A DNA stretch of 64,000 bases from contig CAKSBI010000002.1 in assembly GCA_934437985.1 (NCBI GenBank), positions 1-64,000 of the forward strand. The letters are read 5' to 3'. A model generated the notes under the pieces. It was not told where the DNA came from and ran no database searches. It saw only the letters and a program-made list of their open reading frames with translations. This document shows, piece by piece, positions 20,948-29,779 of the stretch (its first letter is position 1; each line of letters opens with the position of its first letter). The position numbers and the translations under genes are program-made. Origin of the DNA: an uncultured Lachnospiraceae bacterium. Its GTDB lineage: Bacteria > Bacillota > Clostridia > Lachnospirales > Lachnospiraceae.

Positions 20948-22651
20948 ATGCAAAAGAAGATGAGAGCAATTATGGCAGCAGTTGTAGTGGCGGTTATTAT
21001 AGTGATTACGGCAGTGCTGGTAGTAAAGTTCAAGCCAAGCAAGGAAGTAATGCCTCTTACTGAATACTATAAGACAGCGGCAGATGAGCTGACAATTATT
21101 CTGCAGAATGAGCTGCTTGATGAAAAAGGACATTATTTTGAGGGAATGCCATACCTTAGCTACGATATGGTTAAGACAAGGTTCAATGACCGTTTTTACT
21201 GGTCAGATCATGATAACATTCTGATATATACAACACCAACCGATGTAATTAAGATAATTCCGGACACGACAGAGTATTCTATTAACAAGGAAAAGATTCC
21301 GCTTGATTATGTTGCAGTTAAAGCGTTTGATGATGGAATATATCTTGCGGCAGAGCTGGTCAGGCAGTATTCGGATATTAAGTACACGGCATGTGAGAAT
21401 CCTGACAGAATTATGATTACAAATGAGTGGGGAGTTAATGTTATGCACTCATCTGTAAAAAAGGAGGCTTCACTCAGAATCAGGCCTGATATTAAAAGCC
21501 CTATTCTTGATGAGCTTGTCATAGGTGAAGATGTGGTGTTTGTCGGGGCGGAAGAAGAACCGGTTAACGGCTTCTCAAAAGTGATAACGACAGATGGAAT
21601 AATCGGTTATGTGAAGAATAACAGGCTTAATGAGAGTGAATACATGACGCTTACATCTGATTTTGCAGCACCTGAATATACCCATATTACTAAGGATTAT
21701 GATATATGTATGGTATGGCATCAGGTATTTAACCAGACGGCCAACGGTAACCTGCTTACCCTTCTTAATGCTACTAAGGGTGTCAATACGATATCACCAA
21801 CATGGTTTTCAATATCTGATAATGGAGGCGGGGTATCGTCACTTGCGAGTGAGAGATATGTTGAGAGAGCGCACCAGGCAGGAGTAGAGGTGTGGGGGCT
21901 TTGCAATGATTTCAATAAGGAGATTGATCTTACGAAGATACTTGCAAGTACTGATGTGCGTGAAAAGCTTGAAAATAAGCTGCTCAGCCTTGCGATTGAG
22001 TATGGGCTCGATGGTCTTAATATTGACTTTGAAAATATTCCGGAAGAATCCGGGGAAGACTTTATACAGTTTATCAGGGAACTGTCTATAAAATGCAGGA
22101 CTAACGGAATTGTGCTGTCAATAGATGATTATATCCCTACTGAATACAGGGCATATTATGATTATAATGAACAAGGAAATGTTGCTGATTATGTAGTCAT
22201 AATGGCTTATGATGAGCATTATGCAGGCAGCAGTGAAGCAGGCTCTGTGTCTTCAATATCATTTGTTAAAAATGCAGTTAACAATATTCAGAAGGATGTT
22301 GATGCATCGCAGGTTATTATGGCACTGCCTTTTTATACAAGATTATGGAAGACAGATGCTTCCGGCAAGCTGACTTCTGAAGCCTATGGCATGATAAATG
22401 CCGTAAGGCATCTTAAAGAGAGTAATGTTACCGCCTCATGGGATGAAGCGTCTGCCCAATATTATGCTGAGTATCCGGAGGGCGGTTCAACATACAAAAT
22501 TTGGCTTGAGGAGGAACGTTCTATTGAGGAAAAGATAAAGGCTGTTACAGATGGGGGAATATCTAACGTATCCTTCTGGAAGCTTGGACTTGAAAATACA
22601 GAGACATGGAATGCAATAGGAAAATATATTAATGCAGTCAAAGCTGATTAA
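20948..22651 (+). CDS. SH3 + GH18 glycosidase, spore-cortex-lytic/peptidoglycan-type
   Basis: 567 residues: an N-terminal membrane anchor (about 7-27), a region of unknown fold, an SH3-like domain (about 165-235, with ASLRIRPDIKSPIL) and a GH18 TIM barrel from about 240. The GH18 catalytic DxxDxDxE is in DGLNIDFEN near residue 360; IMAYDEHYAGS and SFWKLGLE are late barrel strands. Members such as SleL (YaaH) cut N-acetylglucosamine links in spore cortex. AGGGGGA places the start at 20948 in preference to 20909. Convergent with, and overlapping by 14 bp, a CwlD-like amidase; both products act on cortex or cell wall. Confidence 0.88.
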   Translation: MQKKMRAIMAAVVVAVIIVITAVLVVKFKPSKEVMPLTEYYKTAADELTIILQNELLDEKGHYFEGMPYLSYDMVKTRFNDRFYWSDHDNILIYTTPTDVIKIIPDTTEYSINKEKIPLDYVAVKAFDDGIYLAAELVRQYSDIKYTACENPDRIMITNEWGVNVMHSSVKKEASLRIRPDIKSPILDELVIGEDVVFVGAEEEPVNGFSKVITTDGIIGYVKNNRLNESEYMTLTSDFAAPEYTHITKDYDICMVWHQVFNQTANGNLLTLLNATKGVNTISPTWFSISDNGGGVSSLASERYVERAHQAGVEVWGLCNDFNKEIDLTKILASTDVREKLENKLLSLAIEYGLDGLNIDFENIPEESGEDFIQFIRELSIKCRTNGIVLSIDDYIPTEYRAYYDYNEQGNVADYVVIMAYDEHYAGSSEAGSVSSISFVKNAVNNIQKDVDASQVIMALPFYTRLWKTDASGKLTSEAYGMINAVRHLKESNVTASWDEASAQYYAEYPEGGSTYKIWLEEERSIEEKIKAVTDGGISNVSFWKLGLENTETWNAIGKYINAVKAD

Positions 22652-23453
22652 AGTAGTTTTCTATTCCGCAATATATTGCCTGGGCGGTTTTTTGCTGATA
22701 AGCAGAATCGTTCAGGTTTTTTGTTTCTTCAGGATTGCTTAAAAAACCACATTCAACTATGACGGTTGGATAAGAAGTTTTCTTAAGCATATAGTAACTT
22801 GTGTTGCTTTTTGCAGCACGGTGGTTAGATTTGTCTAACTCGTTTATCAGGGCATTCTGTATTGAATTGGCAAGCATGTGTGAGCTGCCTTCGGTATTGC
22901 CGGAAGAACAGTCGCCCGGGTTAATTGCGGAGCCGCTGACGGAGCCGGTGCGTGAAGTGCTGACAGAATTGCTGGCAGGGCTGTATGAAGAGCTTCCAGA
23001 AGATACAGCGTCTCCGTAATAGAATACCTGGGCGCCTGATACACTGCTGTCATGGAAGCTGTTCTGGTGAATGCTAATCACTATTGCCGGGGAAGCTTCA
23101 TTTATAATATTAATGCGGCTGTTCAGGTCGTTGGTTTTCTTTGAGCCTGAGCCGTTACTACTGTAATCAATATCCTCTGAACGTGTCATTACAACCTGAT
23201 AATTATTTTTTTCAAGGACATCCTTAAGTTTCAGGGCAATGGACAGATTAATATCCTTTTCAAGAGTATTGTCTACGCCCACTTTTCCCGGGTCATAGCC
23301 GCCGTGGCCCGGGTCGATAACAATACATTTTGAACCGGAATTCAGAATATTGGTTACCAGAAATGTGTAAGGGTTCTGGCCAAGGCACAGAATTCCGGCA
23401 GTGACAATAAGAACAAGAATAATAAGTGTAAGTACAGAAGAATGGATTTTCAT
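22638..23453 (-). CDS. N-acetylmuramoyl-L-alanine amidase (Amidase_3, CwlD-like)
   Basis: 271 residues with an N-terminal membrane segment (7-27). Zinc ligands of the family are visible: His in VIDPGHGGYDPG near residue 50, an acidic residue after it (TLEKDINLS), His in ISIHQNSFHD near 127, and the catalytic Glu in VIVECGFLSNPEE near 237. A Ser/Gly-rich insert of about 45 residues (150-195) interrupts the domain before the final helices. CwlD makes the muramic-lactam of spore cortex. Its stop overlaps the GH18 stop by 14 bp in convergent orientation. Confidence 0.9.
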   Translation of the reverse strand: MKIHSSVLTLIILVLIVTAGILCLGQNPYTFLVTNILNSGSKCIVIDPGHGGYDPGKVGVDNTLEKDINLSIALKLKDVLEKNNYQVVMTRSEDIDYSSNGSGSKKTNDLNSRINIINEASPAIVISIHQNSFHDSSVSGAQVFYYGDAVSSGSSSYSPASNSVSTSRTGSVSGSAINPGDCSSGNTEGSSHMLANSIQNALINELDKSNHRAAKSNTSYYMLKKTSYPTVIVECGFLSNPEETKNLNDSAYQQKTAQAIYCGIENYFNQL

Positions 23454-23528
23454 GCTTTAGGGATGCTCCACTGTTAAGATTGGATTATTAATATATATTA
23501 ATATGTGATTGTACTATATGATATGGTT

Positions 23529-23557
23529 TTGACTAAAGTTAACTGATGGTGTAAAAT
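23529..23557 (+). promoter_or_regulatory. Sigma-A promoter of the sua5 operon
   Basis: TTGACT (23529-23534), a 17-bp spacer and TAAAAT (23552-23557), then about 85 bp to the Sua5 start codon. It should drive the following genes up to proC, since none of the gaps between them shows a strong terminator. Confidence 0.65.
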
Positions 23558-23643
23558 GAACGGATGGGTTAATTAGTGACTAAGGCCACATGGCATGCCT
23601 GTATGAATTACAGGCTGAATATTTATGAAAGGTCTGATAATAT

Positions 23644-24699
23644 ATGCGGACAAAAATATACGAGGTTAACGCCGATAATTTGCAGGAAAAGCTGGATGAA
23701 TTAAGAGAAGCCGGAAGGATAATAAAAGAGGGCGGGCTTGTGGCATTCCCTACAGAGACTGTGTATGGTCTTGGTGGCAATGCACTGGATGAAGAATCTT
23801 CAAGAAAGATATATGCAGCAAAGGGCAGGCCATCCGATAATCCGCTTATTGCACATATTGCTGAAATGGATGGACTGTATCCGTTAGTTAAGGAAGTGCC
23901 GGAGACTGCGAAGAAGCTTGCAGAATGCTTCTGGCCTGGACCGCTCACGATGATCCTTAAAAAAAATGACAATGTGCCATATGCGACAACCGGAGGACTT
24001 GATACTGTTGCGGTCAGAATGCCTGAACATCCTGTGGCAAGGGAACTGATAAAGGCAGCCGGAGTTCCCGTTGCGGCACCAAGTGCCAATGTTTCAGGAA
24101 GGCCAAGCCCTACGATTGCCAGGCATGTTATAGAGGATCTTGGTGGCAGGATAGATGTTATAATTGATGGCGGACAGGTTAATATCGGTCTTGAATCTAC
24201 AATTGTGGATCTGAGCGGTGAAGTTCCGACAATATTAAGGCCGGGATATATAAGCAGACAGATGCTTGAAAAGGTTGTGGGCAGGGTTGACATGGACCCT
24301 GCGCTTTATGCAGCACCTGATAAGCACGTCAGACCTAAAGCTCCGGGCATGATGTACAGACACTATGCACCAAAGGGAGAGCTTACGATTGTTGATGGTG
24401 ATCCTGCTAATGTTGTCAGGTATATCAATGGGCAGATTGAAGCATATGGCAGGGAACGTTCCGGGGTGATAACAACCACTGAAAACATGGATAAATATGA
24501 TTGTGCAAAAGTAGTTTCACTTGGTTACAGGGAAGACGAGGATTCTGTGGCCAGGGAGATGTATGGGGCACTGCGTATTATGGATGAATACAATATAAGT
24601 AACATATTTGTTGAAAGCTTTGAGGGTGGAAGGCTTGGTGAAGCTATTATGAACAGACTTAATAAGGCAGCCGGACACAGAACAGTACATGTAAGTTGA
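23644..24699 (+). CDS. sua5: L-threonylcarbamoyladenylate synthase (Sua5/YwlC)
   Basis: Forms threonylcarbamoyl-AMP from threonine, bicarbonate and ATP, the first step to t6A37 in ANN-decoding tRNAs. 351 residues in two parts: the YrdC domain (about 1-210; LVAFPTETVYGLGG near 35, KGRPSDNPL near 65, PVAAPSANVSGRPSPT near 145) and the C-terminal Sua5 domain (about 240-351), joined by a linker with PGMMYRHYAPKGEL. This is the long Sua5 form, not the short TsaC. It starts the cluster sua5, YwlE-like, rpiB, the same order as ywlC-ywlE-ywlF in Bacillus. Confidence 0.95.
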   Translation: MRTKIYEVNADNLQEKLDELREAGRIIKEGGLVAFPTETVYGLGGNALDEESSRKIYAAKGRPSDNPLIAHIAEMDGLYPLVKEVPETAKKLAECFWPGPLTMILKKNDNVPYATTGGLDTVAVRMPEHPVARELIKAAGVPVAAPSANVSGRPSPTIARHVIEDLGGRIDVIIDGGQVNIGLESTIVDLSGEVPTILRPGYISRQMLEKVVGRVDMDPALYAAPDKHVRPKAPGMMYRHYAPKGELTIVDGDPANVVRYINGQIEAYGRERSGVITTTENMDKYDCAKVVSLGYREDEDSVAREMYGALRIMDEYNISNIFVESFEGGRLGEAIMNRLNKAAGHRTVHVS

Positions 24700-24775
24700 A
24701 TGTGGTAAAATAATCTGGTATGTGATATACTAATAAGATAGGCATGATAATATTCGCATATAAGAAAGGATTTTT

Positions 24776-25270
24776 ATGATATATAACAAGGTTTTGTTTG
24801 TAGGTAATGATAATGTATGCAGAAGCCCGATGGCAGAGACTATATTCAGAAGTCTGTATGGTGATGGGGAACCGGAGTTTGAGATAACATCAAGAGGACT
24901 TATTGTGTTATTTGAAGAGCCGTATAATGAAAAGGTTGAGATGATTCTGTATAATCATGGTATGGAGACTAAGGAAAAGGTTGCTTTGCAGTTAAAGCCT
25001 GAGGATTTTGGGGATGATGTACTGGTCCTTACAATGGCATTTGGTGATAAGCTTAAGATTATTGAGGATTATGGTGTAAGTGAGAATGTATATACGCTGA
25101 AGGAATTCATAGGCAATGATGATGAGCTGCTTGATCCGTATGGTGAGGAGCTTGATATATATGAAGCGTGTTACCAGGATATGTATCTGGCACTTGAAGA
25201 GGTTAAGCGTAAGCTTGAACAGCCGGATGCCCCGCCGCAGGCAGAGGAACATGGCTTAGACTCTTTTTAA
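24776..25270 (+). CDS. YwlE/LMW-PTP-like protein with catalytic cysteine replaced
   Basis: 164 residues of the low-molecular-weight phosphotyrosine/phosphoarginine phosphatase fold. The P-loop should be C(x)5R, as in FVCTGNTCRSPMAE of YwlE; here it is FVGNDNVCRSPMAE, so the nucleophilic cysteine is Gly10 while Arg16 and the SPMAE helix are kept. The general-acid Asp in LLDPYG near residue 120 is also kept. The protein probably binds but does not hydrolyse phosphate esters, or does something else. RBS AGAAAGGA. Located between sua5 and rpiB as in Bacillus. A Pro/Ala/Gln tail extends the C-terminus. Confidence 0.85.
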   Translation: MIYNKVLFVGNDNVCRSPMAETIFRSLYGDGEPEFEITSRGLIVLFEEPYNEKVEMILYNHGMETKEKVALQLKPEDFGDDVLVLTMAFGDKLKIIEDYGVSENVYTLKEFIGNDDELLDPYGEELDIYEACYQDMYLALEEVKRKLEQPDAPPQAEEHGLDSF

Positions 25271-25328
25271 CAGGCTTATCGGGATAAAAGACAACAATTA
25301 AGAATATTTTAATTTCAGGAGGAACATT

Positions 25329-25760
25329 ATGATAGCAATAGGAAGTGACCATGGTGGATATGAACTCAAGAAGGAGATTATAGCTTATCTTGAGGATAAC
25401 AATCTGGAGTATAAGGATTATGGTACATACACACCGGATTCCTGTGACTACCCTGTGTATGCAAAGAAGGTTGCCAGGGCAATCCTTTCGGGAGAGTGCG
25501 AAAAAGGAATCCTTATATGTGGAACAGGTATCGGAATCTCTATTACTGCCAATAAGTTTAAGGGAATCAGGGCAGCACTTTGCCATGACTGCTTTAGTGC
25601 ACAGGCAACAAGAGAACATAATGACGCTAATATTGTGGCAATGGGAGCGAGAGTTGTCGGACCGGGGCTTGCCGTTAAGATTATTGATACATTTCTTAAT
25701 ACAGAGTTTTCGGGAGATGAAAGACATATCAACCGCATCCGCCAGATAGAAGAGGATTAA
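25329..25760 (+). CDS. rpiB: Ribose-5-phosphate isomerase B
   Basis: Interconverts ribulose 5-phosphate and ribose 5-phosphate in the pentose-phosphate pathway. 143 residues, family length. N-terminus MIAIGSDHGGYELKKEI with the substrate His/Asp, catalytic cysteine in ILICGTGIGISITANK near residue 65, and HNDANIVAMGARV near 100. CAGGAGGAAC precedes the ATG. Part of the sua5 cluster. Confidence 0.95.
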   Translation: MIAIGSDHGGYELKKEIIAYLEDNNLEYKDYGTYTPDSCDYPVYAKKVARAILSGECEKGILICGTGIGISITANKFKGIRAALCHDCFSAQATREHNDANIVAMGARVVGPGLAVKIIDTFLNTEFSGDERHINRIRQIEED

Positions 25761-25819
25761 TAACAGCTGTGTTTTTTCTATAAGTACGGTAAGTATAAGA
25801 AAGGCAGGAAGTAAGCATA

Positions 25820-26614
25820 ATGAAGATAGGATTGATAGGCTGTGGCAATATGGCCAGGGCTATAATACAGGGATTTATTGGTAATGGCACTTTTGCGCCG
25901 GAAGAAATAATTGCTTCTGACAAGAGCAGGGACGTGCTTGATGCAGCGGCTGACAAGCTGGGAATTCATACAACAACTAATAACAGTGAGCTTGTCCTTG
26001 AGTCAGAGATGATCATACTTGCTGTTAAGCCGCAGGTTATCGGAAGCGTGATCAGCGAGATAGCAGATGTTATATCCGAACAGAAGCTGATAATATCAAT
26101 AGTTGCAGGACAGAGTATTAAGCGGATTGAGGAGTTATTTGGGTGTGACATAAAGCTAGTGCGTACAATGCCTAATACTCCGGCATTAGCCGGTGCCGGC
26201 ATGACGGCTGTGTGCAGTAACGGCAATGTAAGCAGAACGGAGCTTGATTATGCATGCAGGCTTCTGTCGAGCTTTGGTAAGGCTGAGGTCGTTCCTGAAA
26301 AGCTTATGGATGCAGTGGTTGCAGTATCAGGAAGCTCACCGGCATATGTGGCGATAATGATAGAAGCAATGGCAGATGCTGCCGTTAATGAGGGAATGCC
26401 AAGGGCGCAGGCATATCAGTTTGCAATGCAGGCTGTATATGGAACTGCCAAACTGCTGATGGATACTGATATGCATCCGGCCGTGCTTAAAGATATGGTA
26501 TGTTCCCCGGCCGGAACAACAATAGAAGCGGTAAGGGTGCTTGAAGAGAAGGGCTTTAGAAGTGCAATAATGGAAGCCATGAAAGCGTGTGCGGATGTGT
26601 CATCAAAGTTATAA
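25820..26614 (+). CDS. proC: Pyrroline-5-carboxylate reductase
   Basis: Last step of proline synthesis, NAD(P)H-dependent. 264 residues: Rossmann motif GLIGCGNMARAII at the N-terminus, LAVKPQV near 72, the conserved MPNTPALAGAGMTA near 115, and the C-terminal dimerisation helices with SGSSPAYVA and DMVCSPAGTTIEAVRVLE. AGGAAG stands before the ATG. Last gene before the ATP synthase promoter; the hairpin at 26616-26656 may end this transcript. Confidence 0.95.
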   Translation: MKIGLIGCGNMARAIIQGFIGNGTFAPEEIIASDKSRDVLDAAADKLGIHTTTNNSELVLESEMIILAVKPQVIGSVISEIADVISEQKLIISIVAGQSIKRIEELFGCDIKLVRTMPNTPALAGAGMTAVCSNGNVSRTELDYACRLLSSFGKAEVVPEKLMDAVVAVSGSSPAYVAIMIEAMADAAVNEGMPRAQAYQFAMQAVYGTAKLLMDTDMHPAVLKDMVCSPAGTTIEAVRVLEEKGFRSAIMEAMKACADVSSKL

Positions 26615-26666
26615 TAAGCAGCTGCACATGCAGTCACTGAAAGCAAGTGGCTGCTTAAAATATTTA

Positions 26667-26695
26667 TAGACTTTGCAAATAAACAATGATATAAT
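26667..26695 (+). promoter_or_regulatory. Promoter of the ATP synthase operon
   Basis: A perfect -10 box TATAAT (26690-26695) with a 17-bp spacer and a modest -35 box TAGACT (26667-26672), 29 bp before the first gene. Just upstream, AAGCAGC (26616-26622) and GCTGCTT (26650-26656) form a hairpin without a T-run that may end the proC transcript. Confidence 0.6.
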
Positions 26696-26723
26696 ATCTT
26701 TTGATTGACTGGAAGTGGCTGGA

Positions 26724-27062
26724 ATGAAAGATAATAAGAAAAGCAAGGCCTCAGAATTATCTGAGATTGCAAAAGGATTATCAATGATTCTTCAGGTAGG
26801 GCTTAATATGATGGTTCCTATCGGCTTATGCCTGCTGGTAGGTTATAAGCTTGATGAATGGCTGTCGACCGGTTATCTTGTGTTTGTGTTCCTGTTTCTT
26901 GGAATTGCAGGTGGAGCTAAAAGTGTGTATGATTTGACAAAAAGGTTCTACGCGCGAGACCTTGAGAGAGAGAATATAGAGCAGCAGTATTATAAGAATC
27001 TGTATAAGGCAAGAGCGGACAGGCTTTCCGGCAGGGATTCAGATTCGGAAGATGAACCTTAA
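26724..27062 (+). CDS. AtpZ/AtpI-family small membrane protein
   Basis: 112 residues with two membrane helices (about 27-45 and 50-70) and a charged C-terminal tail. ILQVGLNMMVPIGLCLLVGYKLDEW is typical of the AtpZ family that precedes bacterial ATP synthase genes and helps in assembly or ion (Mg/Ca) transport. ATG at 26724 is preferred to GTG at 26715 because GGAAG is spaced for it. Overlaps nothing but ends 13 bp before the next start. Confidence 0.8.
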   Translation: MKDNKKSKASELSEIAKGLSMILQVGLNMMVPIGLCLLVGYKLDEWLSTGYLVFVFLFLGIAGGAKSVYDLTKRFYARDLERENIEQQYYKNLYKARADRLSGRDSDSEDEP

Positions 27063-27075
27063 CCCGGAGGTGTAT

Positions 27076-27486
27076 ATGAACCAGGCAGTAAGAACATTTT
27101 ATGAGATGGTCATAGCAATTATCATTCAGATGATTGTGTATGGGATCATTGGAATGATTTTGTCAGGGCAATATATCAGATTTCTGCTGGGTATATTGAT
27201 AGGAGGCAGTATTGCGATAGGACTGCTTCGCCATATGATGCGTTCTATTGATGCAGCACTTGACCTGGATTCTGAAACTGCGAAAAAGTATGGACGAAGA
27301 CAGGCTTTGTTAAGATTTACATTTATGGGATTGGCTTTATATGCGGCTTTTTGTTTTCAGGACTATATTAATCCCTGGGGAGTATTCGTTGGGGTCTTAT
27401 CACTTAAGTTCTCAGCCTATCTTCAGCCTGTTGTTCACAGGCTTATTCAAATAATCTATAAGAAAAGGAGGGAAAAAAGTAAGTGA
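27076..27486 (+). CDS. atpI: ATP synthase subunit I-like membrane protein
   Basis: About 136 residues with four predicted membrane helices (at about 10-27, 31-50, 74-90, 95-112), basic C-terminus. Occupies the position of atpI, a chaperone for c-ring assembly. GGAGGTG at 27065-27071 selects the ATG at 27076 rather than the ATG at 27052 overlapping the previous gene. Its stop codon overlaps the atpB start (TGATG). Confidence 0.75.
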   Translation: MNQAVRTFYEMVIAIIIQMIVYGIIGMILSGQYIRFLLGILIGGSIAIGLLRHMMRSIDAALDLDSETAKKYGRRQALLRFTFMGLALYAAFCFQDYINPWGVFVGVLSLKFSAYLQPVVHRLIQIIYKKRREKSK

Positions 27487-28253
27487 TGCCAGTATTATCT
27501 CAATATTTGCCAGAGACGCTGACTGCACAGTTGAGCGATTCGGCAGACCTTGATTTCTTTATAGAAGGATATGCAAAGTTTAAGTTATTTGGACAAACCC
27601 TGTATATTACAACAACACATGTGTCACTGGTCTTTGTACTTGTGATATTGGTGATATTTACACTGTTTGCTAACAGAGCTATCAGGAATGCCGATCCTTC
27701 AAAAGCACCATCAGGCTTTGTTAATGTTATTGAGCTTTTGGTTGAAAGCGTTGATAAGCTGTTAGTCAGCAATATGGGACCAAAACATGGGCCGAGATTT
27801 GCCAATTATGTCGGTTCATTATTCGGGTTCCTGTTGGTTGCTAATCTGAGCGGATTGCTTGGTCTGAGGCCGCCGACATCAGATTTCGGAATTACATTTC
27901 CACTTGCGCTGATCACATGGGTTCTGATCCAGTATAATGGAATCAGGTATCAGAAGTGGGGTAAGTTAAAAGGGTTGTTTGAGCCTATATTTGTGTTCTT
28001 CCCTGTAAACCTTATAAGTGAGTTCTCTACACCTGTGTCCATGTCACTGCGTTTGTTTGGTAATATGTTTTCAGGAACGATCATGATGGCACTCGTGTAT
28101 GGCCTGATCAAGGTTGGAAGTGTCAGCCTTGCAATTGTGTGGCCGGCAGCACTCCACGCATATCTGGATGTGTTTGCAGGAGTATTACAGGCATATGTAT
28201 TTGTAATGCTTACCATGGCTTTCGTGTCAGACCAGATTGGTGAGGAAGTATAG
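27486..28253 (+). CDS. atpB: ATP synthase F0 subunit a
   Basis: About 255 residues, five to six membrane helices. Conserved landmarks: NLSGLLGLRPPTSDFGITF, then ISEFSTPVSMSLRLFGNMFSG with the essential arginine near residue 187, and the C-terminal helix with LDVFAGVLQAYVFVMLTM. Forms the half-channels against the c-ring. Start at ATG 27486; the GTG at 27483 is an alternative. AAAAGGAGGG lies at 27464-27473. Confidence 0.95.
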   Translation: MPVLSQYLPETLTAQLSDSADLDFFIEGYAKFKLFGQTLYITTTHVSLVFVLVILVIFTLFANRAIRNADPSKAPSGFVNVIELLVESVDKLLVSNMGPKHGPRFANYVGSLFGFLLVANLSGLLGLRPPTSDFGITFPLALITWVLIQYNGIRYQKWGKLKGLFEPIFVFFPVNLISEFSTPVSMSLRLFGNMFSGTIMMALVYGLIKVGSVSLAIVWPAALHAYLDVFAGVLQAYVFVMLTMAFVSDQIGEEV

Positions 28254-28338
28254 TTTGACACAGGATTCAGATTTGTTATTAATATATCCGGATCAACGGA
28301 TAGAAAATATTATAATTTATATTTTAGGAGGAATTTAA

Positions 28339-28593
<255 letters not shown>

Positions 28594-28641
28594 ATGAATT
28601 AACAGAGTTGTAGATTCATTTCAGGAAAGGAGGCTTACAAC

Positions 28642-29217
28642 TTGAATGGCGTAATAGCAAAAGGTAATGCACTTGTTATGATGGCTGGGGAAGACGGTGT
28701 ATGGAAGAGAATTTTCGGATTGGATGCACAGACACTCCTTGATACATCTATTATGCTTGTTGCTATGCTTGCATTATTTTTCTTTATGTCTTATCTGTTG
28801 TTCAATCCGGCAAGGGAACTTATAAAAAAGCGTCAGCAGATGATTGCAGATGATATTGAGGATGCGAAGAATGATAAGGAGACTGCTGAGAACTACAAGA
28901 AGGAATACGATGCTAAGCTTAGTGCAGTTAAGGCTGAGACAGATGAGATGTTAAGTGATGCCCGTAAAAAGGCTAAAAAGCAGGAGTCAGAGATTATTGA
29001 CGAAGCTAAGGAAGAAGCTAACAGAATTCTCAGGAGAGCAGAAAAAGAAGCTGAGCTTGAGAAGAATAAGGCACGTGATGAGATGAAGCAGGAGATGATC
29101 AATGTCGCTTCAGCTATGGCAGGCAAGATGATTGCAGTGTCTATGGATGAGAAGACTCAGAACGAACTTATTGAGACAACACTTAAGGAAATGGGTGAGG
29201 AAACATGGCAAAATTAG
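28642..29217 (+). CDS. atpF: ATP synthase F0 subunit b
   Basis: 191 residues. A membrane helix near residues 30-52 (SIMLVAMLALFFFMSYLLF) is followed by a long highly charged helix, the peripheral stalk that dimerises and holds F1 still. Start is TTG at 28642, supported by AAAGGAGG (28626-28633) 8 nt upstream; no ATG has such a site. Overlaps atpH by 13 bp. Confidence 0.93.
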   Translation: MNGVIAKGNALVMMAGEDGVWKRIFGLDAQTLLDTSIMLVAMLALFFFMSYLLFNPARELIKKRQQMIADDIEDAKNDKETAENYKKEYDAKLSAVKAETDEMLSDARKKAKKQESEIIDEAKEEANRILRRAEKEAELEKNKARDEMKQEMINVASAMAGKMIAVSMDEKTQNELIETTLKEMGEETWQN

Positions 29218-29759
29218 TGTCTAAGGTATATGGCGATGCATTGTTTGAGCTTGCTCTTGAAAAGAATATGCTTGATGAAGTATGGTCAGAGACACAGGTG
29301 TTAGCCACAGTCTGGAATGATGATAACGGATTTGCAGATATGATGGTTAATCCACAGATCACCAAGGATGAGAAGATTGAATTCATTAATGGTGTGTTTG
29401 AAGGACGTGCATCTGAGGTCATTACAGGTTTCCTCGCTGTATTAGTGGAAAAAGGTCGTACTACTGAGCTTATCAGTGTACTGGATTATTATTCAGACAG
29501 AGTCAGAGAATATAAGAATATCGGAGTTGCCTATGTTACTTCTGCAGTAGCTCTCAGTGACACCCAGAAGAAGGACGTTGAGGAGAGGCTTCTTAATGTT
29601 ACTGATTATGTTAAGTTTGAGATGAATTACAGTGTAGATGAGAGCCTTATCGGCGGAATGGTTATTCGTATAGGTGACCGTGTTCTTGACAGCAGCATTA
29701 AGCAGAAGCTTAATACAATGTCCAGAAGCCTGTCAAGAATACAGCTTATTAATAAGTAA
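29205..29759 (+). CDS. atpH: ATP synthase F1 subunit delta
   Basis: 184 residues. N-terminal helical domain ([13 protein letters not shown]) that caps the alpha subunits, and C-terminal part with the conserved [24 protein letters not shown], which binds subunit b. Overlaps atpF by 13 bp and ends 20 bp before atpA. Confidence 0.95.
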   Translation: MAKLVSKVYGDALFELALEKNMLDEVWSETQVLATVWNDDNGFADMMVNPQITKDEKIEFINGVFEGRASEVITGFLAVLVEKGRTTELISVLDYYSDRVREYKNIGVAYVTSAVALSDTQKKDVEERLLNVTDYVKFEMNYSVDESLIGGMVIRIGDRVLDSSIKQKLNTMSRSLSRIQLINK

Positions 29760-29779
29760 AAGGAGGGTGTATCCAGAAA

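Noticed and set aside
26616..26656. Strong intrinsic terminator after proC
   Set aside because: A hairpin can be drawn but no T-run follows; only mentioned with the atp promoter.
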